The notes: generated by a model from the letters alone, not told the origin. DNA of 64,000 nucleotides from CAZRAL01 sp964598005 (GCA_964598005.1 CAZRAL010000001.1:1-64000); one strand, 5' to 3'. Numbered from the stretch's first letter, positions 51,427-60,417 are shown. Program-made: numbers and translations.

Positions 51427-52623
51427 ATGGAAAATCCCAATCCTTCTCAAACCACCCTCGATCAAATGACCGCCACCGTGCGGGCTTTTCCTTGCGCCTC
51501 GTGCGGAGCCAAGCTCTCCTTTGCCCCCGGTACGGAAACACTCAGCTGCCCGTATTGCGGCGCCGCCAATGACATTCCGGAATCCGAAGATATTGTTGAG
51601 GAGCTCACACTTGAAAGCTGGCTGGCCCGGCTGGAGAGCGAACACGAAACGCACGAGCAGGAACACATCAAATGCAACAACTGCGGCGGTGAGCAAACTC
51701 TTCCCGCCAATTTGTTTGCTGCCGGCTGCACATTCTGCGGCTCGCCCATCACTTCGAAAAGTTATGCGCAACGCCAGATCAAGCCGCGCGCGCTGGTGCC
51801 ATTCAAAATAACCAAGTCGCAAGCGCGGGAAAAGTGGCGAAAATGGATACAGGGATTGTGGCTGGCGCCGGGTGCGCTGAAAAAATACGCGCAAAGCGAT
51901 GGCGGCATCAAAGGTATTTATGTGCCTTATTGGACATTTGATGCCAACACTTACACCCGCTATACCGGGCAGCGCGGCGACGATCATAGCGAAAGTTATA
52001 CCACGACCAATTCAAATGGCGAACGTGTCACCTCCACTCGCACCCGTACTGACTGGACCCATGTTTCCGGCGATGTATCGTTTTTTCACGATGATGTGCT
52101 GGTCTGCGCCAGCCGCACTTCTGGCAATACGAGTAACCCGCAAAACGAAGACGTGCGACGCGCGCTGGCACAAATCCCCGGTGGCCTGGGAAATAAGCTG
52201 ATGAACGCCTTCTCGACCACGCTGTGCACCTGGAACACCAAGGAATTGGTGCCTTATCGGGAGGAATACATCAGCGGCTTTCAGGCCGAGGCGTACCAGA
52301 TCGGCTTGAAAGAGGCATTCGGGCAAGGCAAGCAATTGATCGATAGTAAAGTCGAAGAGCTAGTCCGTGCGGATATTGGCGGAGATCATCAACGAATCAC
52401 GACACTCAATACCCAATACAGCCACCTTACTTTCAAGCATATCCTGCTGCCGATGTGGGTCTCGGCCTATCTGTTCGGTGGCAAGACTTATCGCTTTGCG
52501 GTCAATGGTCAGACCGGCGAAGTACAAGGCGAATCGCCCAAGTCAGGGTGGAAAATTTTCTTTCTGGTATGCGCAATATTGCTGGCGTTTTTTATTATTT
52601 TGGCGCTGTTCGGGAAACGATAA
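51427..52623 (+). CDS. Double zinc-ribbon protein with C-terminal membrane anchor
   Basis: 398 residues. Two C-x2-C...C-x2-C zinc ribbons lie in the N-terminal 115 residues (CASC..CPYC and CNNC..CTFC). A long mixed domain follows ('GIKGIYVPYWTFDANTYTRY', 'LPMWVSAYLFGGKTYRFAVN'). One TM helix close to the C-terminus ('IFFLVCAILLAFFIILALF') is followed by a short basic tail. It resembles proteins annotated 'TFIIB-type zinc ribbon' or 'PriA-like' that accompany YdjI-type SPFH proteins. The two probably act together at the membrane; the activity is unknown. Confidence 0.82.
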   Translation: MENPNPSQTTLDQMTATVRAFPCASCGAKLSFAPGTETLSCPYCGAANDIPESEDIVEELTLESWLARLESEHETHEQEHIKCNNCGGEQTLPANLFAAGCTFCGSPITSKSYAQRQIKPRALVPFKITKSQAREKWRKWIQGLWLAPGALKKYAQSDGGIKGIYVPYWTFDANTYTRYTGQRGDDHSESYTTTNSNGERVTSTRTRTDWTHVSGDVSFFHDDVLVCASRTSGNTSNPQNEDVRRALAQIPGGLGNKLMNAFSTTLCTWNTKELVPYREEYISGFQAEAYQIGLKEAFGQGKQLIDSKVEELVRADIGGDHQRITTLNTQYSHLTFKHILLPMWVSAYLFGGKTYRFAVNGQTGEVQGESPKSGWKIFFLVCAILLAFFIILALFGKR

Positions 52624-52691
52624 CGGCTATTCGGCTTAGAGGTGCAATAAATCGATACCGCATCACCCAGCGTGCTGCATTTCGCCAATCA

Positions 52692-53324
52692 TTAACTGCG
52701 CTTGAATATTGCCAACGCCCCACCTGCCGCAACGAATAAACTGCCCAAACCACGATTCATCCAGCGAATATGGTTTGGGTCTTTCAGCAAGCACAGCACC
52801 TTGGCTGCAAGGCCGGTATAACACGCCATCACCACCCAATCCACCGCATTCAGGGTAAAGGTCAAAATAGCGTATTGAAGCGCGGTCGGCTGTGCTGGGT
52901 CGATGAATTGGGGCAGTACCGCTAGCAGAAATACGAGGCCTTTTGGATTGGTGAGATTCACCAGCAGCCCCTGCATGAAAATACCGTGCGCTGACGTATC
53001 CTTAAATTCGGTTTTTGCCGCGATTTCCTCAAAAGATACGGGTGGCTCGCGGAATTTTTGGATGCCCAACCAGACCAGATAAAGCGCTCCACCCCATTTC
53101 ATGGTCTCGAAAGCTAGACTGGAGGCCATCATGACCGCCCCCAAACCCAGCGCGATGACGAGGGCATTGATCACGATCCCCACCTGCAGTCCCAACGCAT
53201 TCCACATACCGCGCGACCAGCCGTATTTTATGCCGGCAGACATCGACGACAACGCGCCCGGACCGGGTGAAACACAGAGAACGATCGCCGCAATGAAGAA
53301 TGTAAACCAGGTGGTAAAAGTCAT
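52692..53324 (-). CDS. LysE/RhtB-family amino-acid exporter
   Basis: 210 residues with about six membrane helices. The family mark 'SPGPGALSSMSAGIKYG' follows TM1. 'LVNLTNPKGLVFLLAVLPQF' is the second signature. Members export amino acids or homoserine lactone-like compounds. ATG 53324 was preferred to a TTG three codons earlier. No LysR-type regulator is adjacent. Confidence 0.9.
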   Translation of the reverse strand: MTFTTWFTFFIAAIVLCVSPGPGALSSMSAGIKYGWSRGMWNALGLQVGIVINALVIALGLGAVMMASSLAFETMKWGGALYLVWLGIQKFREPPVSFEEIAAKTEFKDTSAHGIFMQGLLVNLTNPKGLVFLLAVLPQFIDPAQPTALQYAILTFTLNAVDWVVMACYTGLAAKVLCLLKDPNHIRWMNRGLGSLFVAAGGALAIFKRS

Positions 53325-53421
53325 GGTGGGCAAAAGGTGATTTCTTCAAACCCGGCGGATGGGCTTATCCCGGGCAAAGATTGAAGCCGCACAAATGCGC
53401 TTTCGTCCTGAGAAATAAATT

Positions 53422-54054
53422 TCAAATTGTTTCGCTATCGGCGGGCCTGGCTTTTTTTTCGCCTAGCCGCGACTCCGTCCCCGCCAGCAGTTTCCTGATG
53501 TTCTCCCGATGGCGCCAGACCAACAGCACCGCCATGATCCCCATCGCAGGCAATAAAGGACTGATGCCGAACAAGAAAAAAGTATAAAAAGGTACAAAAA
53601 CGCTGGTTACCAATGAGGCTAGCGATGAATAACGGAAAAAGATAGCGATAATCAACCAGGTTGCAAGCGAGGCCAGCCCCAGCCACAAATTAAGAGCAAG
53701 CAAAATTCCCAAAGCCGTTGCTACACCCTTGCCGCCTTTGAAACGGAAAAAAACCGGAAACAAATGGCCCAGAAATACGGCGACCGCAACACCGGCTATG
53801 GTCTGCGGCGTTAATCCGAAATCGTTGGCGTAAAAGAGCGCGAGCCAGACCGCAAACCAGCCCTTTCCGGCATCGCCCAACAAGGTCAGCAACGCTGCCC
53901 ATTTTTTGCCGGTGCGCAGTACATTCGTGGCACCCGGATTGCCGGAACCATAGGTATGGGGATCAGGCAACCGGAATACCCAGCTCACAATCACGGCGAA
54001 CGACAGCGAACCGATCAGGTACGCCAGCAAAAGAGCGATCAGGGAATTTGTCAT
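53422..54054 (-). CDS. plsY: Acyl-phosphate:glycerol-3-phosphate acyltransferase
   Basis: 210 residues, about five to seven membrane helices. Transfers an acyl group from acyl phosphate to glycerol 3-phosphate, the first step of phospholipid synthesis. 'YGSGNPGATNVLRTGKKWA', 'FRFKGGKGVATALG' and the glycine-rich third motif define the family. It is divergent from folB with a 44-bp gap, an arrangement common in proteobacteria. Confidence 0.95.
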   Translation of the reverse strand: MTNSLIALLLAYLIGSLSFAVIVSWVFRLPDPHTYGSGNPGATNVLRTGKKWAALLTLLGDAGKGWFAVWLALFYANDFGLTPQTIAGVAVAVFLGHLFPVFFRFKGGKGVATALGILLALNLWLGLASLATWLIIAIFFRYSSLASLVTSVFVPFYTFFLFGISPLLPAMGIMAVLLVWRHRENIRKLLAGTESRLGEKKARPADSETI

Positions 54055-54098
54055 ACCGTTACTCTACAATACGTCAGCCTCAATCGAGAAGATAATCA

Positions 54099-54446
54099 AT
54101 GGACATTATTTTTATCAAAGATTTTCGTGCCGATGCCTGGATCGGCATTTATGAATGGGAAAAGCAGCGCCCCCAAACGCTGGAGTTGCAAATCGAAATC
54201 GGCGTGGATACGCACAAGGCTGCTGGCTCGGACAATATTCACGATACGGTGGATTATGGAAAGGTTGTCGAACGGGTACAGGCCGATCTCGCGCAAGAGC
54301 ACTTCAAGCTGCTCGAAACATTAGCCGAACATATCGCGCAAATTATCCTGAATGACTTCAAGGGCCAGTGGGTCAAAATCAGCGTGGCTAAAATTGCGCA
54401 TTTACGAAATGTGCGTACGGTGGGCGTCACCATTACACGGCCGTAA
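54099..54446 (+). CDS. folB: Dihydroneopterin aldolase
   Basis: 115 residues. Cleaves 7,8-dihydroneopterin to 6-hydroxymethyl-dihydropterin in folate synthesis. 'DIIFIKDFRADAWIGIYEWE', 'HDTVDYGKVVERVQ' and 'FKLLETLAEHIAQIIL' carry the conserved substrate residues (Glu, Tyr, Lys region). A GAGAAGATA stretch precedes the ATG. Confidence 0.94.
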   Translation: MDIIFIKDFRADAWIGIYEWEKQRPQTLELQIEIGVDTHKAAGSDNIHDTVDYGKVVERVQADLAQEHFKLLETLAEHIAQIILNDFKGQWVKISVAKIAHLRNVRTVGVTITRP

Positions 54447-54476
54447 AGAGATTTAATCAATGGTTCTCCCTATACT

Positions 54477-55196
54477 ATGACTGATTTAGCTCTCTTTGAT
54501 GATATCTGGCTTGCCTTGCCTGATACGATTGACGGCGATGTACCGGCCTTGTCACTGTCGCGCGATAATCTGCCCGCTCCACCACAATCAATACATACCG
54601 ATCAACTTTGCCTCTTAAAGTATGTGCATTTTTACAACGATTTCCCCGTTGATGCGGTCTCGTTCGAAGCAGACAAAGCTACTTTTGGAAAACTTGGCCT
54701 TCTTCTCCTCTCAGCAATTTTCCATCGCCCGCAAAACCGCATCACCATAGAATTAACTCACCCACGTTCCGCAATCAACCAGCTTATTATCGATCCGCTA
54801 TGGGGATACACTCAGGCTATGCCAGGCCTGCATCTTTCTGCAGCCCAGCTCAATTACTACCCCGAGCCTGTTTCCAAGCATCCTTGGCATTGGCATTGCT
54901 ATAACTTGCAGCCTTCCGAACTTCCCATCCTCTATCTCACCAATCAAAACGAAATGTTGGCGACAGCACAAGATCTTGAAAGCCGGAATGTCGCGATTGG
55001 CTTTGGCAGGCTCGAAGGTTCTTGCCGCTTCGCCGAGTTGTTGCTTAATTGCAGTCGGCCATCCAATAATCAGCTTGAGTTTGCTCTAGAGGGCGAAATT
55101 GGGTTCCGTGGAGTCGGCCCAGGCAGCGCTGAAATTATTATTTGGTTACCGGGAAGTATTGGTAATCTCGATTACCCGCCACAGTTTTCTGCATAG
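54477..55196 (+). CDS. Uncharacterised 239-residue protein
   Basis: I do not recognise a family. No signal peptide or membrane helix is evident. The composition is normal, with aromatic-rich segments ('LLKYVHFYNDFPVDAVSF', 'KHPWHWHCYNLQPSELPILY'). It follows folB by 30 bp on the same strand and converges on xerD. A long intact frame and ordinary codon use support it as a gene. Function cannot be stated. Confidence 0.65.
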   Translation: MTDLALFDDIWLALPDTIDGDVPALSLSRDNLPAPPQSIHTDQLCLLKYVHFYNDFPVDAVSFEADKATFGKLGLLLLSAIFHRPQNRITIELTHPRSAINQLIIDPLWGYTQAMPGLHLSAAQLNYYPEPVSKHPWHWHCYNLQPSELPILYLTNQNEMLATAQDLESRNVAIGFGRLEGSCRFAELLLNCSRPSNNQLEFALEGEIGFRGVGPGSAEIIIWLPGSIGNLDYPPQFSA

Positions 55197-55240
55197 TAGA
55201 TTTTGCAACCGTGTAGTAACTGCGCAATACAGAAAAACAC

Positions 55241-56149
55241 CTACCCGCGTGGATGATGCTGGGCATGAATTTGTTTCAACCGCTCGCGTGCCACATGCGT
55301 ATAAATTTGTGTCGTCGAAATATCGGCATGGCCCAACAGCAATTGCACTACGCGCAAATCGGCACCGTGATTGATCAAATGTGTGGCAAAGGCATGTCGT
55401 AATGTATGCGGTGAAATAGCAGTGCGAATACCTGCACGCAAAGCATACCGCTTGATAAGGTGCCAGAACATTTGCCGCGTCATCGGTCCGCCGCGCCCGG
55501 TCACGAACAGCGCATCAGTTTTTTTTCCTCCCAGTATCTGGGCACGCGCTTCGGTCAAATACTGCTGAATGTGCGAGGTTGCTTCCTGCCCCAGTGGCAC
55601 CAGCCGTTCCTTGTTGCCCTTGCCCAGAATACGCACGACACCCATATCCAGACTGACCTGCGCTACATTCAAAGCAACCAGCTCGGAAACGCGCAATCCC
55701 GAGGCATAAAGCGTTTCCAGCATCGCCCGATCGCGCAACCCCAGCATTGTGTTTTCTTCCGGCGCACCCAGCAGTGCTTCCACATCGGCTTCCGAAAGGG
55801 AATGTGGCAAAGACTGCGGAATTTTGGGCGAACCCAACTGAATCGCCGGATCTATTGCGACTTCGTTTTCACGCAGCAGATACTGATAAAAGCGCCGGAG
55901 CGCGGAGACCAGCCGCGCCGTCGAACGCGGCCTGGCATTTTTTACATTAGCCCGATAGGCAAGGTAATCCCGTATATCTTCAGTTACGACTTTCGGCAAC
56001 GTGAGGCCGCCCCGCTCGGTACGCAGCCAGGCGGAAAAATCAGCGACATCGTGCCCGTAACTATCCAGCGTATTCCGCGCCAATCCATCAGAGAGCCACA
56101 GACTATCGATAAATTGATCGATCAACGGCTCGGTTAAGGGAGCAGCCAA
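55241..56149 (-). CDS. xerD: Site-specific tyrosine recombinase XerD
   Basis: 302 residues. With XerC it resolves chromosome dimers at dif under FtsK control. The catalytic set is complete: Arg153, Lys177, His248, Arg251, His274 and nucleophile Tyr283. The N-terminal SAM-like domain (about 1-100) is normal. The start is TTG at 56149 with GGAG nine bases upstream, immediately after the ogt stop; no ATG fits the conserved N-terminus. It is a housekeeping recombinase and not evidence of a mobile element. Confidence 0.95.
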   Translation of the reverse strand: MAAPLTEPLIDQFIDSLWLSDGLARNTLDSYGHDVADFSAWLRTERGGLTLPKVVTEDIRDYLAYRANVKNARPRSTARLVSALRRFYQYLLRENEVAIDPAIQLGSPKIPQSLPHSLSEADVEALLGAPEENTMLGLRDRAMLETLYASGLRVSELVALNVAQVSLDMGVVRILGKGNKERLVPLGQEATSHIQQYLTEARAQILGGKKTDALFVTGRGGPMTRQMFWHLIKRYALRAGIRTAISPHTLRHAFATHLINHGADLRVVQLLLGHADISTTQIYTHVARERLKQIHAQHHPRG

Positions 56150-56662
56150 CTACAGCACTCCTTCGTGATGCAACAGCCAGCGCTTGATCGCGAGTGGATC
56201 GTCGCGCTTGCCACCCATGAAGCCGCCCAACCCGTTGGCTGCGACGATACGATGACAAGGCACCACAATAGGGAGGGGATTGCGGCCGCACGCCGTGCCC
56301 ACCGCACGCGCCGCCGAATCGACTTCGGCGGCGATCTCGCCATAGGTGCGCGTTTCACCTGCTGGAATGCGGCACATGGCCTGCCATACCGCAACCTGAT
56401 GGTGCGAACCGACGAGCTTATAGGGAAGATCAAACTTGAATGCCGGTTTATCGAGATACGCCATCAATTGGACGCAGGCCAGATGCGCCAGCGTATTGCT
56501 CTTCGGCGCTTTTGCCGGCACATCGACGGGCAAAAAAACAATCTCCTCGACATACCGGTCGCTGGCCTTGATGCCCAGCGTGGCAAAGGGCGCTTTCACA
56601 CGCGCGTCGAAACGATCGATCTGCTCGTGATCTAAATGCGCCCTCGCCGCCGCGCTGCTCAT
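56150..56662 (-). CDS. ogt: Methylated-DNA--protein-cysteine methyltransferase
   Basis: 170 residues. Suicidal repair of O6-methylguanine. The acceptor is Cys136 in 'PCHRIV', preceded by 'GETRTYGEIA' and 'NPLPIVV', and followed by 'GLGGFMGG'. It directly abuts xerD, so the two are likely co-transcribed. Confidence 0.95.
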   Translation of the reverse strand: MSSAAARAHLDHEQIDRFDARVKAPFATLGIKASDRYVEEIVFLPVDVPAKAPKSNTLAHLACVQLMAYLDKPAFKFDLPYKLVGSHHQVAVWQAMCRIPAGETRTYGEIAAEVDSAARAVGTACGRNPLPIVVPCHRIVAANGLGGFMGGKRDDPLAIKRWLLHHEGVL

Positions 56663-56977
56663 CGATCAGCCTCAATCGGCAATTGCCAGTACCCTTGGTT
56701 ATTCAAATTTGATCCTTTTGTATGCACAACACGCTGTTTTTTTCGTATTCCGTTTTAATCTGCACAGCAATGAGTTGAAGGGGGCAACTTTGGGGGAATA
56801 TTACACCTGGTTGATCGGCCGGTTTTAACAAATTACTCACTATAGTTGTCCTGCTTTGACAAACGGCGCACTGACACGCTGGCCAACAGGGATCGGAATC
56901 CTTTGCGCTTGGATCAGGATACTCGACCACTTCACATCAGCCACGAATCCATCTACCCGCGCTCTATTCCATGCGCT
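56663..56977. other. 315-bp gap between ogt and modC
   Basis: No recognisable gene. A 75-codon minus-strand frame (56930-56703, GTG start, several cysteines in 'DPCWPACQCAVCQSRT') is open, but it has no known relatives in my recall and no good ribosome binding site. Otherwise I see no repeat or hairpin. Confidence 0.5.
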
Positions 56978-58060
56978 CTAGCGATCGAATGAAACCGCTT
57001 TCACCAAAGCATAAATAGCCTGCCCGGGTTGGAGGGCGAGGCGGCCGATCGACGCGCGCGTAATCCGCGCAATTAGCACGATTTCGCCGACCGCGATGCG
57101 GACGTTGGCAAGCGGCCCCGACTCGTCGCTTATTGCCAGCAGCATTCCCAGAAGAATATTGTTGATACTGATCTGTTGCGGCTCCTGAGTAGCCAGCACC
57201 ACGTCGCGCGCGCGGATACGCACCCGCAGGGTTGTGCCGGGCGGCATATTGAGAGAGGGAACAACCAGCTCGCCGCCGCGAAAGCCCAAACGTGTAAGGC
57301 TGCCATCAGCATTGGGGCCGATAACTTGTGCATCGACGATTGTTGCAGCTTCGTAGTGTTCCAAAGCGGGCACCAGATCGCCTCGATTCAGAATGTCAGT
57401 TACATTGCCGGTTGCTTTCACCGTGCCCTCGGCTAGCAGCACTACGGTATCGGCAAGGTGTACCACTTCTTCGACCGCGTGGCTGACCAGCACCATAGGG
57501 ATATGAAATTCGTCGCGCAGCTGTGCGATGTATTGCAGGATTTCCGCTTTGCGCGGATTATCCAGCGAAGCCAGTGGTTCGTCGAGCAACAACAGGCGCG
57601 GTTGGGTAAACAGCGCACGGCCAATGGCGACGCGCTGGCGCTCGCCGCCGGATAGCGTGGCGGGCATACGCGTCAGCAGGTTTTCCAGACCCAGCAAGGC
57701 AATCACTTTGCGTTCGTCGATGAAGGCGGATCCATCGTGAGGAAGACCGCGCGGCTTGCCGTAAAAGAGATTTTGTTCGACGCGCAGATGCGGAAACAGC
57801 AATCCATCCTGAAACACACAACCGATGCGGCGTTTTTCAGGTGGTAAAAAAATACCGGCAGCGGAATCGAAAAATATCGTGTCATTGAATGTGATCGTGC
57901 CACGCACTGGTTTGGCAATACCCGCAATAGCGTTGACGATGCTGGTTTTGCCTGCACCAGAAGGGCCGAATAGCGCCACAACCGGGGCAGCCGAGGAAAA
58001 GGCTGCTTTTAGCTGGAATGCGCCGAATTGCCGTTCGATATTGACCGCAAGCTCGTTCAT
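56978..58060 (-). CDS. modC: Molybdate ABC transporter ATP-binding protein
   Basis: 360 residues. Walker A GPSGAGKT (32-39), ABC signature 'LSGGERQRV', Walker B 'LLLLDEPLASLD' and a switch histidine (VSHAVEE). The C-terminal ~120 residues form a TOBE/Mop domain ('NNILLGMLLAISDESGPLAN') that senses molybdate in homologues. ATG 58060 overlaps the modB stop (ATGA); a nine-codon upstream extension lies in modB. Confidence 0.95.
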   Translation of the reverse strand: MNELAVNIERQFGAFQLKAAFSSAAPVVALFGPSGAGKTSIVNAIAGIAKPVRGTITFNDTIFFDSAAGIFLPPEKRRIGCVFQDGLLFPHLRVEQNLFYGKPRGLPHDGSAFIDERKVIALLGLENLLTRMPATLSGGERQRVAIGRALFTQPRLLLLDEPLASLDNPRKAEILQYIAQLRDEFHIPMVLVSHAVEEVVHLADTVVLLAEGTVKATGNVTDILNRGDLVPALEHYEAATIVDAQVIGPNADGSLTRLGFRGGELVVPSLNMPPGTTLRVRIRARDVVLATQEPQQISINNILLGMLLAISDESGPLANVRIAVGEIVLIARITRASIGRLALQPGQAIYALVKAVSFDR

Positions 58061-58761
58061 GGAGATTTGGCCCGGCGCGTCAGCCATTCGGAGCCTACCA
58101 GTGCGGCGATGGAAAGCACCACCGCGAGCAGTGACAGCCGCAGGGCCTGCGCTTCGGCCCCCGGTACCTGCGTAGCGGTATAGATCGCCAGTGGCAGCGT
58201 CTGGGTTTCGCCAGGAATATTGGAAACGAAGGTAATGGTGGCGCCAAACTCGCCCAGACTGCGCGCGAACGACAGCAATGCACCGGTAACAATGCCCGGC
58301 CAGGCCAGTGGCAGCGTGATGGTGGCGAAGACACGCACTCGATTAGCCCCCAGCGTGCGGGCTGCGGCTTCCAGGCGCGGATCGATGGCGGCCAGCGACA
58401 AGCGCATGGCGCGCACCATCAACGGAAAGCCCATGATGGCTGCGGCCAGCGCGGCGCCGGTCCATTTAAAGACCAGCACGATGCCGCAACACTGATAGAG
58501 CAATGCGCCCAGCGGGCCGTTGCGCCCAAGCAATAGCAGCAATACGAAACCAATCACTACGGGCGGCAGCACCAGCGGCAAATGAACGATGGCGTCGAAC
58601 AACGTTTTGCCAAGGAATTCAAACCGTGCCAGCAGGTAAGCGGCGGCCAGCGCGGCGGGAACGCTAATGGTGACGCTCCAGAAGGCAACCTTGAGACTGA
58701 GCAGGATGATCTGGATTTCTTCCGGCGAAAGGGGGGCAAAGAACGTAGGCATAGGGCGCAT
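58057..58761 (-). CDS. modB: Molybdate ABC transporter permease
   Basis: 234 residues, about five or six membrane helices. The cytoplasmic EAA loop reads 'EAAARTLGANRVRVFATITLPLAWPGI', which docks ModC. 'LPLVLPPVVIGFVLLLLLG' is typical of ModB/CysT permeases. ATG 58752, three codons on, is an alternative start. Confidence 0.95.
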   Translation of the reverse strand: MRPMPTFFAPLSPEEIQIILLSLKVAFWSVTISVPAALAAAYLLARFEFLGKTLFDAIVHLPLVLPPVVIGFVLLLLLGRNGPLGALLYQCCGIVLVFKWTGAALAAAIMGFPLMVRAMRLSLAAIDPRLEAAARTLGANRVRVFATITLPLAWPGIVTGALLSFARSLGEFGATITFVSNIPGETQTLPLAIYTATQVPGAEAQALRLSLLAVVLSIAALVGSEWLTRRAKSP

Positions 58762-58827
58762 TGTGCCGTCAAAATGGCAGGGGCACTATAAGCTGCAACA
58801 AGGGCTATATATTTTCAGCAAGCGATA

Positions 58828-59373
58828 TCAGGGTTGCGCTTTACCTGCGATTTGCAGGGTATCCGTGCCACGAAATTCGATGGGAACGCCGCCTACCTTG
58901 ATGTGCGCCATCACCGTAATTTCTGCGGATAAATCTACTACGGCGCCAAATTGCTGCAATTCGTCTTTGCTGATCACCCACTCGATGGTGACCGATTTTG
59001 TGGGTGCAATCGTCGCCCATTTTTCCAGCAAGTCCGGATTGGCAGGATTGGTGCGAAGATACGTTTCCGCCTTTGTGGCACGATCAATCAGCTTGACAAC
59101 AGGTCCGGTTTGCTGCCGGAACGCCAGTGGAAATTCGACTGGGACTTTTTGATTGTTGACGATATGAATGGTCAGGAACAGATCGCGCCCCCTGAATACG
59201 CAATCGTGGTTGCCCTTGTTGTCTTTGCAAGTGGTTTTAAGAGAAAGCAGAGGAGTGGGCATGGGCAAAATCTCTAGCGGCGCATAGGCGCGGGCTGTGA
59301 AAGCAAGGGCCGCCAACAGAAAAAGGGGAAGCCAGGACTGTCGAGAATTCAATCGAAATATAAGGCCCACCAT
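58828..59373 (-). CDS. Unknown exported protein inside the mod operon
   Basis: 181 residues. A signal peptide (residues about 13-30, 'SWLPLFLLAALAFTARAYA') precedes a beta-rich domain of about 150 residues with two cysteines ('TTCKDNKGNHDCVF') that could form a disulfide. I do not recognise the family. It lies 9 bp after modA and 66 bp before modB on the same strand, so it belongs to the molybdate operon. It may help periplasmic oxyanion capture or folding, but this is inference from position only. Confidence 0.75.
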   Translation of the reverse strand: MVGLIFRLNSRQSWLPLFLLAALAFTARAYAPLEILPMPTPLLSLKTTCKDNKGNHDCVFRGRDLFLTIHIVNNQKVPVEFPLAFRQQTGPVVKLIDRATKAETYLRTNPANPDLLEKWATIAPTKSVTIEWVISKDELQQFGAVVDLSAEITVMAHIKVGGVPIEFRGTDTLQIAGKAQP

Positions 59374-59382
59374 AAAATCCTA

Positions 59383-60147
59383 TTATTGCGTTACCAATCC
59401 GAAACCGTATTTCTCCCAGATCGTTTTGGTATTGGCATGATTGAGGTAACTGAAAAAAGCTGCCGCCGCTTCCGACTGGCTGGTTGCAATGCGCGTCGCC
59501 GGATAAACGATGGCCGGATGGCTGGAAGCCGCAAAGGTATCGACGATTTTCACGTTGCGTTCGGCCAGTGCATCGGTTTTATAAACAATGCCGAACGGCG
59601 CTTCGCCACGCGCCACCAGCATCAACGTGGCGCGCACGTTTTCGGCAGGCACGATTTTTGTGGCCACGGCAGGCCATACGCCCAGCTTCTCCAGCGCGGC
59701 TTTGCCATATTTCCCTGCCGGTACGCTATCCGGTTGCGCCAACGCCAGCCGACCCGTGCCTAGTGCCGTAGCAAGCGGAAATTGCGGCGCAATTTTGAGC
59801 GATGCGTTGCTGGAAATCGGTGCAATCAATACCATTTCGTTGGTCAGCAAATTTTTACGGCTGGCTGACACAGTCAGTTTGCGCTGTGCCAGATATTCCA
59901 CCCAGTCGAGATCGGCGGAAATAAAAATATCCGCTGGCGCGCCGGCCTCGATCTGCCGTGCCAGCGCCGAACTGGCGGCATAGGAAATGACCACCTTATG
60001 GCCCGAGCCTGCTTCAAACTGACGGGCGACGGCATCGAGCGATTCTTTAAGACTAGTCGCCGCAAAAACCATGACGTCTGCCGCTTGAGTCGCCGGGGTT
60101 GTCAGGCAAAACAAGGCAGCAAAAAACAGGCGGCGCAAACTTTTCAT
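59383..60147 (-). CDS. modA: Molybdate-binding periplasmic protein
   Basis: 254 residues. Signal peptide (1-22, 'RRLFFAALFCLTTPATQA') followed by 'VMVFAATSLKESLDAVARQF', where the serines and backbone amides bind MoO4 in homologues. 'SYAASSALARQIEAGAPADIF' and 'GRLALAQPDSVPAGKYGKAAL' are the other ligand loops. First gene of modA-(unknown)-modB-modC. A hairpin repeat lies about 35 bp upstream. No ModE box or modE gene was seen. Confidence 0.95.
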   Translation of the reverse strand: MKSLRRLFFAALFCLTTPATQAADVMVFAATSLKESLDAVARQFEAGSGHKVVISYAASSALARQIEAGAPADIFISADLDWVEYLAQRKLTVSASRKNLLTNEMVLIAPISSNASLKIAPQFPLATALGTGRLALAQPDSVPAGKYGKAALEKLGVWPAVATKIVPAENVRATLMLVARGEAPFGIVYKTDALAERNVKIVDTFAASSHPAIVYPATRIATSQSEAAAAFFSYLNHANTKTIWEKYGFGLVTQ

Positions 60148-60180
60148 CGTGTTGCTTCTAAAAAAATAATTTCAGATGTT

Positions 60181-60277
60181 CCCCTCTTTTGCAAAGAGGG
60201 GCGGAGGGGAGATTTGGGATCGCTGTGCCAGTGACGGGTGCCGAAAATCCCCCTCGATCCCCCTTTGAAAAAGAGGG
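60181..60277. repeat. Hairpin repeat upstream of modA
   Basis: CCCCTCTTT-TGC-AAAGAGGGG (60181-60201, 9-bp perfect stem) is followed by GGAGGGGAGATTTGGGATCGCT. After about 20 bp comes GAAAATCCCCCTCGATCCCC with a second, weaker CCCTTT/AAGAGGG pair. It matches the plan of the element in hrpA (44462-44545). Confidence 0.75.
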
Positions 60278-60308
60278 AAGTCGGGTAATGGATGGCTGAA
60301 GTAATGAG

Positions 60309-60373
60309 GTTACGCAGAGACAAAGCAGCTTCCTTGTGAAAAGGGCTTTTCCGGTGAAAAATTTCTGCGTAAC
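60309..60373. repeat. 65-bp segment bounded by 10-bp inverted repeats
   Basis: GTTACGCAGA (60309-60318) and TCTGCGTAAC (60364-60373) are perfect inverted ends around an internal GAAAAGGGCTTTTCC hairpin. It lies 44 bp beyond the grxD stop. Read on the minus strand it could act as a terminator for the hemA-grxD run, or it may be a small mobile repeat. Confidence 0.55.
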
Positions 60374-60417
60374 ATCGGTTAAAGAAGAAAAGCAAGCCGC
60401 CTTGCGTGATGTATTGC

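Noticed and set aside
55241..56149. Tyrosine recombinase as evidence of an integrated element
   Set aside because: Sequence and housekeeping neighbours (ogt, folB, plsY) fit chromosomal XerD; no attachment repeats or phage genes nearby.
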